Notes: a model not told the origin generated them from the letters alone. A stretch of DNA of 21,425 nucleotides from Anaerolineales bacterium (GCA_016928525.1 JAFGKO010000329.1:1-21425), one strand, 5' to 3'; counted from the stretch's first letter, positions 1 to 8,267 are shown. Numbers and translations: made by a program.

Positions 1-383
1 CCAAAGCGGACAAGTTCGAAGTAGATTTTGTAAAACAAATTGATGAACACATCGAGAGCAATGGGGTGGAAGCGCCCATTGAAAACCTCCCGCAACTGCG
101 TGACGGCTATGATACAAACGAGTTTCTTGCTTTGGATTTGGAATCTGCCAGCATTACCACTGTGATCTGGGCCACCGGTTACAAGTTTGACTTCAGCCTG
201 GTAAAGATGCCCGCATTTGACGAGGACGGATATCCACTGCAGAAGCGCGGCGTCACCGAGTTTCCGGGGCTTTACTTCATCGGACTGCCTTTCTTGCCCA
301 CGATTAAGTCCGGGCTATTGGCTGGCGTCGGCGACGTCGCTGCCCACGTGGCGGGACACATCGACTCCCGTATCAAGATTTAG
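1..383 (+). CDS. Flavin-dependent oxidoreductase / monooxygenase, C-terminal part
   Basis: The 5' end lies outside the window; the reading frame is open from base 3 and stops with TAG at 381-383, giving about 126 residues. The visible part contains the conserved ATGYKFDFS motif followed by a segment ending in FPGLYFIGLPFLPTIKSGLL and a GVGDVAAHVA helix. This arrangement is typical of the C-terminal end of CzcO/FMO-like flavoproteins (Pyr_redox_3 type), where the ATGY motif closes the FAD/NADPH-binding core and the last glycine-rich helix contacts FAD. The substrate cannot be told from the C-terminus. A GTG at 66 could be mistaken for a start, but the frame continues upstream with protein-like sequence, so it is internal. 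It is the first of two plus-strand genes, 201 bases before the SRPBCC gene. Confidence 0.8.
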   Translation, partial: KADKFEVDFVKQIDEHIESNGVEAPIENLPQLRDGYDTNEFLALDLESASITTVIWATGYKFDFSLVKMPAFDEDGYPLQKRGVTEFPGLYFIGLPFLPTIKSGLLAGVGDVAAHVAGHIDSRIKI

Positions 384-482
384 GGTGATGATGATGGGGC
401 TTTATATGACCATGGTTCACAGCAGTCCCTGCCGTCGGCAGTATCGTCATCCATAAGTAAGATCATAGATAAATGAGTGAAA

Positions 483-512
483 GGGGAGTGCTAGCGAAGA
501 ACGTCGCTCCCC
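483..512. other. Stem-loop between two plus-strand genes
   Basis: GGGGAGTG at 483-490 pairs with CGCTCCCC at 505-512 (8 bp including one G-T pair) around a 14-base loop. It lies 100 bases after the oxidoreductase stop. There is no T-run after it, so it is not a canonical intrinsic terminator; it could still be a weak terminator or a processing signal. Confidence 0.25.
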
Positions 513-584
513 GTCATATCCTTTCAGAGCAACGAGGTATGAACAACAACGGGAAAGATGAACAATAAGATCAGGAGTGATCCG

Positions 585-1019
585 ATGAAAGTCGAAATTA
601 TCGAAACGTTTAACTTCCCGCCTGAGATTATTTTCGCTGTCCTCACCGATATTCCGCATCACGCGGATTGGGTGGATGAATTAATTGAGTTGGTCAGCCT
701 GAGTGATGGTCCCGCCAGGCTTGACACAAACTGGGAACAGAATGCGGACCACCTGGGGAAGAAACTTGTCACATTGAACACATGCAATATCTATGAAAAG
801 AATAAGAAGTTTGGGTGGATATCTGAAAAACCTTTTCCGTCTCAGGTCACGTTTTTGCTTGAACCTGATCAAGATTCAACAAACCTTACCTGGATCGTAG
901 AATCAGACGAAGTTGGGATCGTTCAACTCGCTGAACCGTTGTTGATCAAGCAGACGAATGAGATGATACGAAAATCTTTGATTCGGTTGAAATCATTTTT
1001 GCAGGAGAAGGCGATTTGA
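585..1019 (+). CDS. SRPBCC (START/polyketide cyclase-like) family protein
   Basis: A protein of 144 residues beginning MKVEIIETFNFPPEIIF. The opening beta strand followed by the PPEIIFAVLTDIPHHADWVDEL helices, a middle section of antiparallel strands (KFGWISEKPF, SQVTFLLEPD, STNLTWIVES) and a long C-terminal helix (IKQTNEMIRKSLIRLKSFLQ) match the helix-grip fold of the SRPBCC superfamily, which encloses a hydrophobic ligand pocket. Length is normal for a single-domain member. Ligand and reaction are unknown. The start at 585 is preferred over the ATG at 558 because AGGAG at 573-577 sits 7 bases upstream, whereas 558 has only a weak purine stretch. It could be involved in lipid or polyketide binding like other stand-alone members, but context gives no clue. 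Confidence 0.75.
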   Translation: MKVEIIETFNFPPEIIFAVLTDIPHHADWVDELIELVSLSDGPARLDTNWEQNADHLGKKLVTLNTCNIYEKNKKFGWISEKPFPSQVTFLLEPDQDSTNLTWIVESDEVGIVQLAEPLLIKQTNEMIRKSLIRLKSFLQEKAI

Positions 1020-1038
1020 TGAGGAATTCATCATAAGG

Positions 1039-1136
1039 GCACGGAGATTCGAACATCTTCCCCGTAGGAGATCATCCACTCAAAGGGGGCTCCGATCATA
1101 AAGCAAAAACGCTTCCCGGGCATTTTTGTGCCCCCC
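1039..1136. repeat. Decayed tRNA-Glu 3' tail plus terminator-like segment
   Basis: GCACGGAGATTCGAAC at 1039-1054 resembles the T-arm/acceptor end of the intact tRNA-Glu gene at 8121-8193 read on the minus strand. The following bases (CTCAAAGGGGGCTCCGATC, an A-rich run, then TTTTTGTGCCCCCC at 1123-1136) parallel the order of elements at 8037-8127: partial tRNA tail, CTCAACGGGGACTCCGGTC, A-rich run, hairpin, TGCCCCCA. The two segments therefore look homologous though diverged. They lie on either side of the 6.4-kb gene at 1565-7966. This was aligned by eye only. Confidence 0.45.
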
Positions 1137-1233
1137 GGGTACGCATTATGGCCATGTTGTTTTCTGCGACCAGATAGTCTAATTTTACGACCTTAAACAG
1201 CAGCATTGTTACTTTTTTGTTACCTGTGAATGA

Positions 1234-1262
1234 TTGAACTTACGCAATAAAAATTGTACAAT
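1234..1262 (+). promoter_or_regulatory. Sigma70-type promoter for the large surface protein
   Basis: TTGAAC at 1234-1239 and TACAAT at 1257-1262 are separated by exactly 17 bases, with an A-rich spacer. Each box matches five of six consensus positions. A transcript would begin near 1269, leaving a leader of about 295 bases before the ATG at 1565. Confidence 0.6.
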
Positions 1263-1326
1263 GATATTGTTGAGATCATGAAGAGGGACTTTCTTTAGCG
1301 GTATGGGGATAATTGAATAAACGTCC

Positions 1327-1412
1327 AGGATTTGGAAGCTTAGATCCAAAGACCCAATTTGGTCGCTTGATCCTATCATTCCGTCATTGATGCCCATGGG
1401 GAAGGTCTTTGG
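1327..1412 (+). promoter_or_regulatory. Structured 5' leader with mutually exclusive pairings
   Basis: Several complementary segments lie between the promoter and the large gene. TTTGGA 1331-1336 can pair with TCCAAA 1345-1350, GACC 1351-1354 with GGTC 1361-1364, and AGGA 1327-1330 with TCCT 1371-1374, forming a small three-way junction. Alternatively CCAAAGACC 1346-1354 can pair perfectly (9 bp) with GGTCTTTGG 1404-1412, which would disrupt the first two helices. A terminator-like hairpin follows at 1421. This is the layout of an RNA switch or attenuator. It matches no riboswitch class I recognise (checked against remembered cyclic di-GMP, cobalamin, fluoride and yybP consensus features). 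Confidence 0.4.
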
Positions 1413-1420
1413 GGAGCTAG

Positions 1421-1468
1421 CAGCGAAACCGGCCATAACACAGGTCGATTTCGCTGTTTATTTTTAAT
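1421..1468 (+). terminator. Terminator-like hairpin inside the leader (possible attenuator)
   Basis: CAGCGAAA 1421-1428 pairs with TTTCGCTG 1449-1456; after a C-A mismatch the stem continues with CGGCC 1430-1434 against GGTCG 1443-1447 (one G-T pair), closing on an 8-base loop. TTTATTTTTAATTT follows directly from 1457. This has the form of an intrinsic terminator, but it lies about 108 bases before the start codon and downstream of a good promoter, so it would act as an attenuator unless transcription also starts later. Confidence 0.5.
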
Positions 1469-1564
1469 TTCATTTGACCAAAATCGATCATTGCTGCATT
1501 CAACACTGAAGAGATATTTTTTCGGGATTTGTATTATTTTTGAATTAACCTCAAGGAGAAAAAA

Positions 1565-4500
1565 ATGTTCCCAACAATTTTTACCAAACGTTCTTTAATT
1601 GCGACTTCAGCTAGCGTTCTGGTCATAACATTTTTATTTACCGGAATAGCTTTGGGGCAAGCAGGGAATGACAGGCCTGCTCCAGCCGCTCCGGCTTTTG
1701 AAACGAATGTGGGGACGCAAAGTGCTATCGGAGGTTGGGAAAATTATTCTGGAGACGGAGAAAACAACGAAACAACCGGTGAGGCGCTTTGGGCCATAAG
1801 TGTGTTGCAGTGCACCAGCGATTGCTACGTAGACGACGCGACAGGCGATGACGCCAACGGCGGTACCAGTTGGGCCGATGCCAAGAAAACTATCCAGGCG
1901 GCGGTAAATCAGGTACACGTGGGCGGAACGGTTCATGTGGCAGTCGGAACGTACTACGAGAAAAATATTGCGATTAACAAATCAGTGAACATCCTTGGCG
2001 ATCCGGGAGACACAAACCCCGGCCCGGGCTCAAACACTCCTGTCATTGATGGCAGTTCTGATCCTGGCGATGCTTTCCTCATTGCCAATGAAGTCTCGAA
2101 CGTTACGATACAAGGGTTCGAAATATGTAACTTCAGTTCCAACGACACCGGTATTGGTAATGGTATCTCAGCCTGGGTAGGCAGCACCTCCAATATCACC
2201 ATCCAGGACAACTACTTCCATCATCTGGGATATAACGGGGTGCTGGTCGGGAATGACTGGAGTAGCAATCCTAGTAAATGGGGAGATCACACCAACTGGT
2301 TGATAAAGGGAAATATCATTGATAATGTTGCTTATATCGGATTCGAACTGACAAACACATCCAATTCGAGTATTGAGGACAATGTAATCCACTTGAATAA
2401 TCCGACAATCGGCGCCATCTTCAGCAGCGCCAGACGCTCAGAAACTGGATTAACCATCAAAAATAACTTAATGGATGGTACTCCCTCTACAGTATTTCCG
2501 GTGATTTACATGTATGCCTATGATCTTGATATGCCAAATCCGCACCTGGATGGTGTTCTAATCGAGGGTAATACCATTGCAACAATAGGAACACCATTCC
2601 AAATCTATATTCGTAACATCAATACTGGAACTGTGACGGACGTACAAGTCCACAATAATAGTCTGTCGACGCTCAAAAATTTGACAAGTGCGTCGATCGA
2701 TGCCACCAACAACTGGTGGGGCAACACTGATCCGACTACGGTGGCGGCGAGCATATCCGGCACAGTGGACTTCACACCATTGCTGAACAGCGGGACCGAT
2801 ACAGATCTGGGCGCACCAGGTTTTCAGCCAAGTCTTTCTTCACTTACGGTTCACACGCTTGGTACCCAGACCGGCACAACCGGACGCATTCAGGAGGGCA
2901 TCATCTTGGTTAGTGGTAGCACGGTCTATGTAGCGGCGGGAACGTACAATGAGTCTGTCACCATTAATGTAGATAATCTGTCTCTTATTGGCGATTCCAG
3001 TTCTCGCCCCAACATCACCGGTGGCGTGAAATTTGATACGGATTTGACAGGCCTGACGCTTGAAAATTTCTATGTTACCGGCAATGCTGTTTTGGGCCAA
3101 AATTCTCTTGTCCGCATGTACGGGGCAATCACCAATTTGACCGTAGATAACTGCGTATTTGACGGCGAAAATGTTTCCGGCCGGCTTGGCTTCTCCGGGG
3201 GCCAACTGGAGGGCGACGTCACAATCACCAATTCAGAGTTCAAGAATATCCTGGGCTGGGCCCTGTTTGACAGCAGAAGTGGCAGCGGCGGCGACGGTTC
3301 AGCTATGGACACGGTTACTTTTGCCAACAACCATATCCACGATTCTAACGGTTCAGTGGTATTCCGTGGTTTTTCCACCGACCGGACCAACGTGGCCAAC
3401 ATCTATGATAACACCTGGGAAAACATCGGCGGCGCGAATGGCGAGCAAGGTCAACATTGGGCTGCATTGGAAGTTAACCGCGCCATTGAGGCTAACGTGT
3501 ATGGCAACACGGTGAACAATGTCAGCCTGGGCCAATGGGGCGAAGGGCAGGCCTTCCAGTTTTGGAACATCGACACCTTGAATGTCTATGAGAATAGTAT
3601 TACCAACAACGCTCAGGGTATCTTCATTTACGGTGATGATGGCGGCGGTCTTGGCGGACCGTTTGCCGTGCCCGGCGGCACTATCTACTATAACAACATC
3701 GTCGGTAATACGGATTTTGGGCTTAAACTGGATCCTGCGGCTACTGGTGGACCGCTCAACGGCGAATGCAACTGGTGGGGCGATAACTCTGGCCCATCGG
3801 GTGCAGGGACTGGTTCTGGCGATTTCGTGAGTACTAATGTGGACTTCGATCCGTGGTGGTGGAATGGGCCATATCCGAACGGACATTGCGGTGCACCCGG
3901 CTCGATCACCGTTTTGAAATACAATGACCTGAACAGAAATGGTCAACGCGACGACGATGAACTTGGTCTGAAAGATTGGGAGTTCACTATTGGCGGTGAC
4001 AGCCAAACAACGAACGAAAATGGCGAGGCTACCTTTGAGGGTCTGATCGCCGGGGAAGAGTATGAAATTTGTGAAACTCTCGAAGATGGCTGGGCTAACA
4101 GTACAAATCTCTGCCAGACGGTCACGGCAACGGCTGGTGGTGGTACGCCGGGTCCTGATCCGGTGATATTGACAACACCTGCCGGCAACAGCTATGAAAT
4201 TGATTTCCAGGGAGTAAGTAACGGTGGGTTGACCTGGGAATATCAGGTGACCACACAGCCTGGCAGTCAGGACCTGAGCCATTGGGTACTGGGTTTATGT
4301 ATGCCGGAAAGTAATGTTACTGGCTCCACGCCTCCCTACAATGATTTCAACACTGACCCAACCACCCAAGTAACTGGTGCTAAGTGGGAATCTAAAGGAG
4401 GCATCTTCTCTATCTCGTTTGATACGGTTTACCCAATTGGCACCACCGAAGTTGGTGTGAAATCCGGTGGTGGGGGTGGCGGAGGCGGTGGGAATCAGTC

Positions 4501-7500
4501 GAACAAAGTAGCTACCGGCACCATTGCCGGCCCAGAATGCAATGGTATTTTAGTTGAACCGGTGAAGTTTGGAAACTATCAGGTAAACCCCGTGATTGAG
4601 ATCGAAAAGACAGTGTACGCCGGTCACGACAGCGGGGAATTTTGCCCAGGTGGTGAACTGGTGGTGGGTGAGAACGGCGACGAGGTGACCTACTGCTTTG
4701 AGGTGACCAATACTGGTGACACCTACCTATACGTAACCCAGGTGGAGGACGGCGCCTTGGATGTGACGGTTCCGGTGGGGCAACTGCTGGCACCGGACGA
4801 TAGCGTGATCGTATATTATGAAGGCACGATAGACGGGGACCTGATCAACACCGCATCGGTGAGTGGCAACCCGACCGACGACCATGGCGAGGATATCTCC
4901 GGCGTTGACGACGTCAGCGATGATGATGACGCCGAGGTGAACGAAGTGGAACTGGCCACGCTGATTATGGAAAAAGAACTGATTATCGATGGCATTGACA
5001 CCTTGACGTGTGCGGACTTCTCGTTCAAAGTCAACGATGGCGCGGCGATCCCGTTCGAGGCCGACTGTTCTAACAGCCTGAGCGTTCCAGCGGGAACCTA
5101 CACGGTTGTTGAGGTTGTGGACCCAGGCTATGACACGACTTACGACAACTGCACGGACGTTGTCCTCGCCAATGGTGGCACTGCCACCTGCACCGTCACC
5201 AACGAACTCAAGCCACCTGAGACCGGCAGCATCACCATCAAGAAAAATGTGGATGATGACGCCTTCTCGGCACTCGATTTCGACTTCCTGTTCAACGGGT
5301 ATACCCCCTTCTCAATCAGCGAGGATGATACGGCTGGCTACGTGCAAACTGACCTGCCAGCTGGAAACTACCCGGTCACTGAGACGGTTCCTGATGGCTG
5401 GGATCTGACCTCGATTTCTTGTGGTGGGCTCAATAACAACACCGGTTTGATCGATGGCTTGACCATTGTGCTGGAAGCGGGTGAAGATGCTGTGTGTACC
5501 TTCAACAACACCAAAGAACCCGATCTCGTCAGCATCTGGGTTGAGAAGTATGAAGACACCGACGGCGATGGCGATGCCCCGAACCTGGAAGACCCGAAAG
5601 AACCGCGTGCGACAGTTCCGTTCGATTTCGTGCTGTACGATGAAAATGGCGAAGTTGCCGTAGATACGACGAATGGAAACGGTAGCATCTCCTTCGGTCA
5701 GTTCCCGGCCGATACCTACACCGTCTGTGAAGAAGATAAGGCTGGCTGGAGCAACACCTTCGCCGGACCTGGTAGCATTGTAGCCGACCCCGAAGATGAA
5801 GGACGCGTCTGTGTCTCCAAAACATTAGAACCTGGTCAAGGCTGGACCTTCGTCTTCGCCAATGTCAGACCTGTTGGCATCTGGGTTGAGAAGTATGAAG
5901 ACACCGACGGCGACGGCGATGCCCCGAACCTGGAAGAACCGAAAGAACCGCGCACGACAGCTCCGTTCGGCTTCGTATTGTACGATGAGAATGGTGAAGT
6001 TGATGCGAAAACGACGGATGGGAATGGTGGTATTTCCTTCGGTCAATTTATGCCGGGCACCTACACCGTTTGTGAAGAAGATAAAGCTGGCTGGACAAAC
6101 ACCTTTGCTGGCCCTGGTGACATCGTACCTGACCCCGAAGAGGAAGGACGTGTTTGCGTCTCTAAGACGTTGAAATCTGGCCAAGGCTGGACCTTTGTGT
6201 TTGCTAACGAACAAGCTCCAAAGACCTGCATTGAACTGGTAAAGACCGGCCCAAGCGAAGCTGAACCCGGCGAGACCATCACCTACCACTTTGAGGTGCG
6301 TAACTGCGGTGATGTGATCCTGGCAGGCGGCGCTCAGGTTTACGATCCGCTCTTTAGTAGCTCTCCCATTTGGGACGGAGATCTCGAACCCGGAGAATCT
6401 CATGAGTTCGACAAGACCTACACCCTGCCAGGCGATCAGTGCGGCGACTTTACGAACAACGCCTGGGCGATCGGGCATCCGCCTGGCTATCCGGCGGTGC
6501 GGGATGATGCTAGTTGGACGGTTGACGTAAGTTGCGGTACTGGCGAGTGCCAGCCTGGGACGTTCATCTTCAAAGGCAGCGACCCGCTTTCCGGACCGGC
6601 CGGAAACATCAAGACCTTCACGGTCAACGGCGTCAATGTCAAGGTAACCGGCTGGAGCCGCGACAAGGCGACGGGCGCCTACGCCCCGGCTTATGTTGGC
6701 GTATACTCGGGCGGTTTGGGCGTCACCGACCTGGTCAGTGACGGGAACGGATCGAACTACCAGCACACCGTGGATAACGAAGGCGCGGACAACTTCCTGC
6801 TGTTCGAGTTCGACCAACTTGTCGTTCCCAACCAGCTCTATCTGGGCTATGTGAAAACCGATACTGATGCCACACTGTGGTTCGGCAACGTCGCGAACGG
6901 GGCGGGGATGAGCGATGCTTTGCTCGGCGGGCTGAGCACCGAGGAGAATCTCGGCAACGGCTCGGTGCGCTGGGTGGACTTCAATGGAGGCGGCCAGGCC
7001 GGCAACCTCCTGGTCGTGGCGGCCAAGCTCGGCGACTCAGATGACCACTTCAAGGTTCAGAAGTTGGCGTTCACCTGCCCCACAAGCAGTATTACCATCA
7101 TCAAGGAAGCCGATCCTGAAGACGATACAGAGGTTGAGTTCACGAGCCCCGAGCTAGGAACCTTCACCCTGAAGGATCCTTCGGACAATACCAAGACCTT
7201 CTCAGATTTGTCTCCCGGGGCCTACAGCTTCGCCGAAACCGTTCCGGACGGTTGGACGCTTGATAGCCTCGGTTGCGTGACGAACGACATTTCGGATCCA
7301 TCACCTGTTCTTAGTATGCCGCAGGTTGAGATCCAGCTCGATCCAGGCGAGGAAGTCACCTGTACCTTTACCAACAAGAAGAACGGGGAGCCTCCAGAGT
7401 GGGACAAGAGCTCGTTAATCTTTACAGAAGGCTGCGACGGCGACTGTGATCAAATCACCGTCACGGTATGTAACGGAGCAGGCTCCGAGGATATGGAAGG

Positions 7501-7966
7501 GTCGACGACCTGGGAATTGTACTGGATCGCCTCCGGCAACCCAAAGGATGGAACAGTGATTGACAATGGCACGATCGATCCGCTGGCCGCTGGCGAGTGC
7601 CAGGTTCTCACGTACAATCCGGCTGATAATCCCAATGGCGCCTCGGGCAATTACATGTTCAAGGCCTACCAGCGACCAGGTCACCCTGGTGAAGGCGTGC
7701 TGTGGAGTAATGCCTGTGAAGAACTCGTATGCGAGGATCCTACAAATGACGACGGATTGGCTGACCTGAATACCACTGTTCCAGCTTCAATTGACTGTGA
7801 GGTAAGTGAATGGAGTCCCTGGAGCGAATGTTTGTTGGAGTGTGGTGGTGGAACCCAGATACGAACGAGAACGGTATTGGTAGAACCGCAAAACGGTGGT
7901 GCGGCATGTCCGGTATTGGAAGAAATGCAACCTTGCAACACCGATCTATGTGATCTAGTGGATTGA
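1565..7966 (+). CDS. Giant secreted modular surface protein with beta-helix, SdrD/Cna-B-like, DUF11-like and C-terminal TSP1 modules
   Basis: A 2133-residue protein. The start has AAGGAG at 1553-1558, 6 bases upstream. Residues 1-32 form a signal peptide (FTKRS, hydrophobic core, ALG/QA). Two right-handed beta-helix regions follow, about 87-415 and 425-775, each beginning with a strand motif like GGTVHVAVGTYYE and each ending in an NWWG motif. An SdrD-B-like module (VLKYNDLNRNGQRDDDE) spans about 780-860; a Gly9 tract lies near 969-977. DUF11-like modules are at about 1009-1125 and 1555-1657. Prealbumin-like modules with DGW motifs are near 1131-1317 and 1841-1939. Two 115-residue repeats (VEKYEDTDGDGDAPN) cover 1322-1552. 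Residues about 2076-2133 match a thrombospondin type 1 repeat: WSPWSEC, CGGGTQIRTR and six cysteines. No LPXTG or other sorting signal is visible. Adhesion or sheath role is inferred. Confidence 0.88.
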   Translation: MFPTIFTKRSLIATSASVLVITFLFTGIALGQAGNDRPAPAAPAFETNVGTQSAIGGWENYSGDGENNETTGEALWAISVLQCTSDCYVDDATGDDANGGTSWADAKKTIQAAVNQVHVGGTVHVAVGTYYEKNIAINKSVNILGDPGDTNPGPGSNTPVIDGSSDPGDAFLIANEVSNVTIQGFEICNFSSNDTGIGNGISAWVGSTSNITIQDNYFHHLGYNGVLVGNDWSSNPSKWGDHTNWLIKGNIIDNVAYIGFELTNTSNSSIEDNVIHLNNPTIGAIFSSARRSETGLTIKNNLMDGTPSTVFPVIYMYAYDLDMPNPHLDGVLIEGNTIATIGTPFQIYIRNINTGTVTDVQVHNNSLSTLKNLTSASIDATNNWWGNTDPTTVAASISGTVDFTPLLNSGTDTDLGAPGFQPSLSSLTVHTLGTQTGTTGRIQEGIILVSGSTVYVAAGTYNESVTINVDNLSLIGDSSSRPNITGGVKFDTDLTGLTLENFYVTGNAVLGQNSLVRMYGAITNLTVDNCVFDGENVSGRLGFSGGQLEGDVTITNSEFKNILGWALFDSRSGSGGDGSAMDTVTFANNHIHDSNGSVVFRGFSTDRTNVANIYDNTWENIGGANGEQGQHWAALEVNRAIEANVYGNTVNNVSLGQWGEGQAFQFWNIDTLNVYENSITNNAQGIFIYGDDGGGLGGPFAVPGGTIYYNNIVGNTDFGLKLDPAATGGPLNGECNWWGDNSGPSGAGTGSGDFVSTNVDFDPWWWNGPYPNGHCGAPGSITVLKYNDLNRNGQRDDDELGLKDWEFTIGGDSQTTNENGEATFEGLIAGEEYEICETLEDGWANSTNLCQTVTATAGGGTPGPDPVILTTPAGNSYEIDFQGVSNGGLTWEYQVTTQPGSQDLSHWVLGLCMPESNVTGSTPPYNDFNTDPTTQVTGAKWESKGGIFSISFDTVYPIGTTEVGVKSGGGGGGGGGNQSNKVATGTIAGPECNGILVEPVKFGNYQVNPVIEIEKTVYAGHDSGEFCPGGELVVGENGDEVTYCFEVTNTGDTYLYVTQVEDGALDVTVPVGQLLAPDDSVIVYYEGTIDGDLINTASVSGNPTDDHGEDISGVDDVSDDDDAEVNEVELATLIMEKELIIDGIDTLTCADFSFKVNDGAAIPFEADCSNSLSVPAGTYTVVEVVDPGYDTTYDNCTDVVLANGGTATCTVTNELKPPETGSITIKKNVDDDAFSALDFDFLFNGYTPFSISEDDTAGYVQTDLPAGNYPVTETVPDGWDLTSISCGGLNNNTGLIDGLTIVLEAGEDAVCTFNNTKEPDLVSIWVEKYEDTDGDGDAPNLEDPKEPRATVPFDFVLYDENGEVAVDTTNGNGSISFGQFPADTYTVCEEDKAGWSNTFAGPGSIVADPEDEGRVCVSKTLEPGQGWTFVFANVRPVGIWVEKYEDTDGDGDAPNLEEPKEPRTTAPFGFVLYDENGEVDAKTTDGNGGISFGQFMPGTYTVCEEDKAGWTNTFAGPGDIVPDPEEEGRVCVSKTLKSGQGWTFVFANEQAPKTCIELVKTGPSEAEPGETITYHFEVRNCGDVILAGGAQVYDPLFSSSPIWDGDLEPGESHEFDKTYTLPGDQCGDFTNNAWAIGHPPGYPAVRDDASWTVDVSCGTGECQPGTFIFKGSDPLSGPAGNIKTFTVNGVNVKVTGWSRDKATGAYAPAYVGVYSGGLGVTDLVSDGNGSNYQHTVDNEGADNFLLFEFDQLVVPNQLYLGYVKTDTDATLWFGNVANGAGMSDALLGGLSTEENLGNGSVRWVDFNGGGQAGNLLVVAAKLGDSDDHFKVQKLAFTCPTSSITIIKEADPEDDTEVEFTSPELGTFTLKDPSDNTKTFSDLSPGAYSFAETVPDGWTLDSLGCVTNDISDPSPVLSMPQVEIQLDPGEEVTCTFTNKKNGEPPEWDKSSLIFTEGCDGDCDQITVTVCNGAGSEDMEGSTTWELYWIASGNPKDGTVIDNGTIDPLAAGECQVLTYNPADNPNGASGNYMFKAYQRPGHPGEGVLWSNACEELVCEDPTNDDGLADLNTTVPASIDCEVSEWSPWSECLLECGGGTQIRTRTVLVEPQNGGAACPVLEEMQPCNTDLCDLVD
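5533..6222 (+). repeat. Two tandem 345-bp in-frame repeats within the surface protein gene
   Basis: Unit 1 starts at CATCTGGGTTGAGAAG (5533) and unit 2 at the same sequence at 5878, a period of exactly 345 bases (115 codons). The translated units share the acidic DTDGDGDAPNLE motif, FVLYDENGEV, TYTVCEEDKAGW and GRVCVSKTL blocks with scattered substitutions. The bases are nearly identical at the unit starts and diverge mostly at third positions, indicating a fairly recent duplication under protein-level constraint. Confidence 0.85.
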
Positions 7967-7996
7967 TCGACACACGTGGATTTTGATCAAACAAAC

Positions 7997-8035
7997 AAAA
8001 AAGGGAGAGCCTCAAATCGAGACTCTCCCTTTTTT
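7997..8035 (+). terminator. Intrinsic terminator of the surface protein gene
   Basis: AAGGGAGAG 8001-8009 pairs with CTCTCCCTT 8023-8031, and the flanking A-run (7997-8000) and T-run (8031-8035) extend the stem. It starts 30 bases after the TGA at 7964-7966. Because of the A-run on the left it could also act on minus-strand transcripts coming through the tRNA gene. Confidence 0.8.
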
Positions 8036-8036
8036 G

Positions 8037-8053
8037 TGCCCCCACGGAGATTC
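8037..8053 (-). repeat. Fragment of tRNA-Glu 3' end
   Basis: TGCCCCCACGGAGATTC at 8037-8053 is identical to the 3' acceptor and T-arm part of the intact tRNA-Glu (8121-8137), 84 bases away. The next bases (AAAT instead of GAAC) break the T-loop, so it is a remnant, not a gene. Such truncated tRNA ends commonly mark integration or duplication events. Confidence 0.7.
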
Positions 8054-8094
8054 AAATAATATCCTCTCAACGGGGACTCCGGTCCTAATAATAA

Positions 8095-8116
8095 AAACCG
8101 CATCACTGGGCGGTTT
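8095..8116 (-). terminator. Intrinsic terminator of tRNA-Glu
   Basis: On the minus strand AAACCGC (8116-8110) pairs with GCGGTTT (8101-8095) around an 8-base loop, followed by a T-rich run. It begins 5 bases after the tRNA 3' end. Confidence 0.75.
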
Positions 8117-8120
8117 CCTG

Positions 8121-8193
8121 TGCCCCCACGGAGATTCGAACTCCGGTCTTAACCTTGAAAGGGTTGCGTCCTGGTCCTCTAGACGATGGGGGC
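8121..8193 (-). tRNA. tRNA-Glu (anticodon UUC)
   Basis: A 73-base cloverleaf without encoded CCA. The acceptor stem is GCCCCCA with TGGGGGC, discriminator A. The D-arm sequence GTCTAGAGGACCAGGAC is characteristic of bacterial tRNA-Glu. The anticodon loop is CTTTCAA with TTC at 8157-8159, giving Glu. The T-arm is CGGAG-TTCGAAT-CTCCG. The first pair of the anticodon stem (C27-A43) is mismatched; the other four pair normally. No clear promoter lies just upstream, so it may be transcribed with the genes at 8268-9797 or from a weak promoter. Two decayed copies of its 3' end occur nearby (1039-1136 and 8037-8053). Confidence 0.93.
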
Positions 8194-8267
8194 GTTTATG
8201 CTGAACTAGTCGAAGCGGTTCGTTAAGCGGGGGGATTTTATCATCCCCTCCGGGTTCGGTCAAGCGT

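Noticed and set aside
1209..1436. 75-residue minus-strand frame in the leader region
   Set aside because: It overlaps the promoter and hairpins of the large gene, has no recognisable domain and no ribosome binding site.
1327..1456. Leader as a known cyclic di-GMP (GEMM) or cobalamin riboswitch
   Set aside because: The conserved cores of these classes, such as the GEMM CAGGGCAAACC or the B12-box, are not present.
3353..4282. 309-residue minus-strand open frame inside the surface protein gene
   Set aside because: It lies wholly opposite a frame with signal peptide, recognisable domains and repeats; its translation shows no domain, and no ribosome binding site supports it.
4468..4493. Glycine-codon tract as a phase-variation switch
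   Set aside because: The repeat is an irregular mix of GGN codons rather than a uniform slippage tract; no evidence of frame change.
5825..6817. 330-residue minus-strand open frame
   Set aside because: It is the mirror of the tandem repeat and DUF11-like coding region; low-complexity translation without family features.
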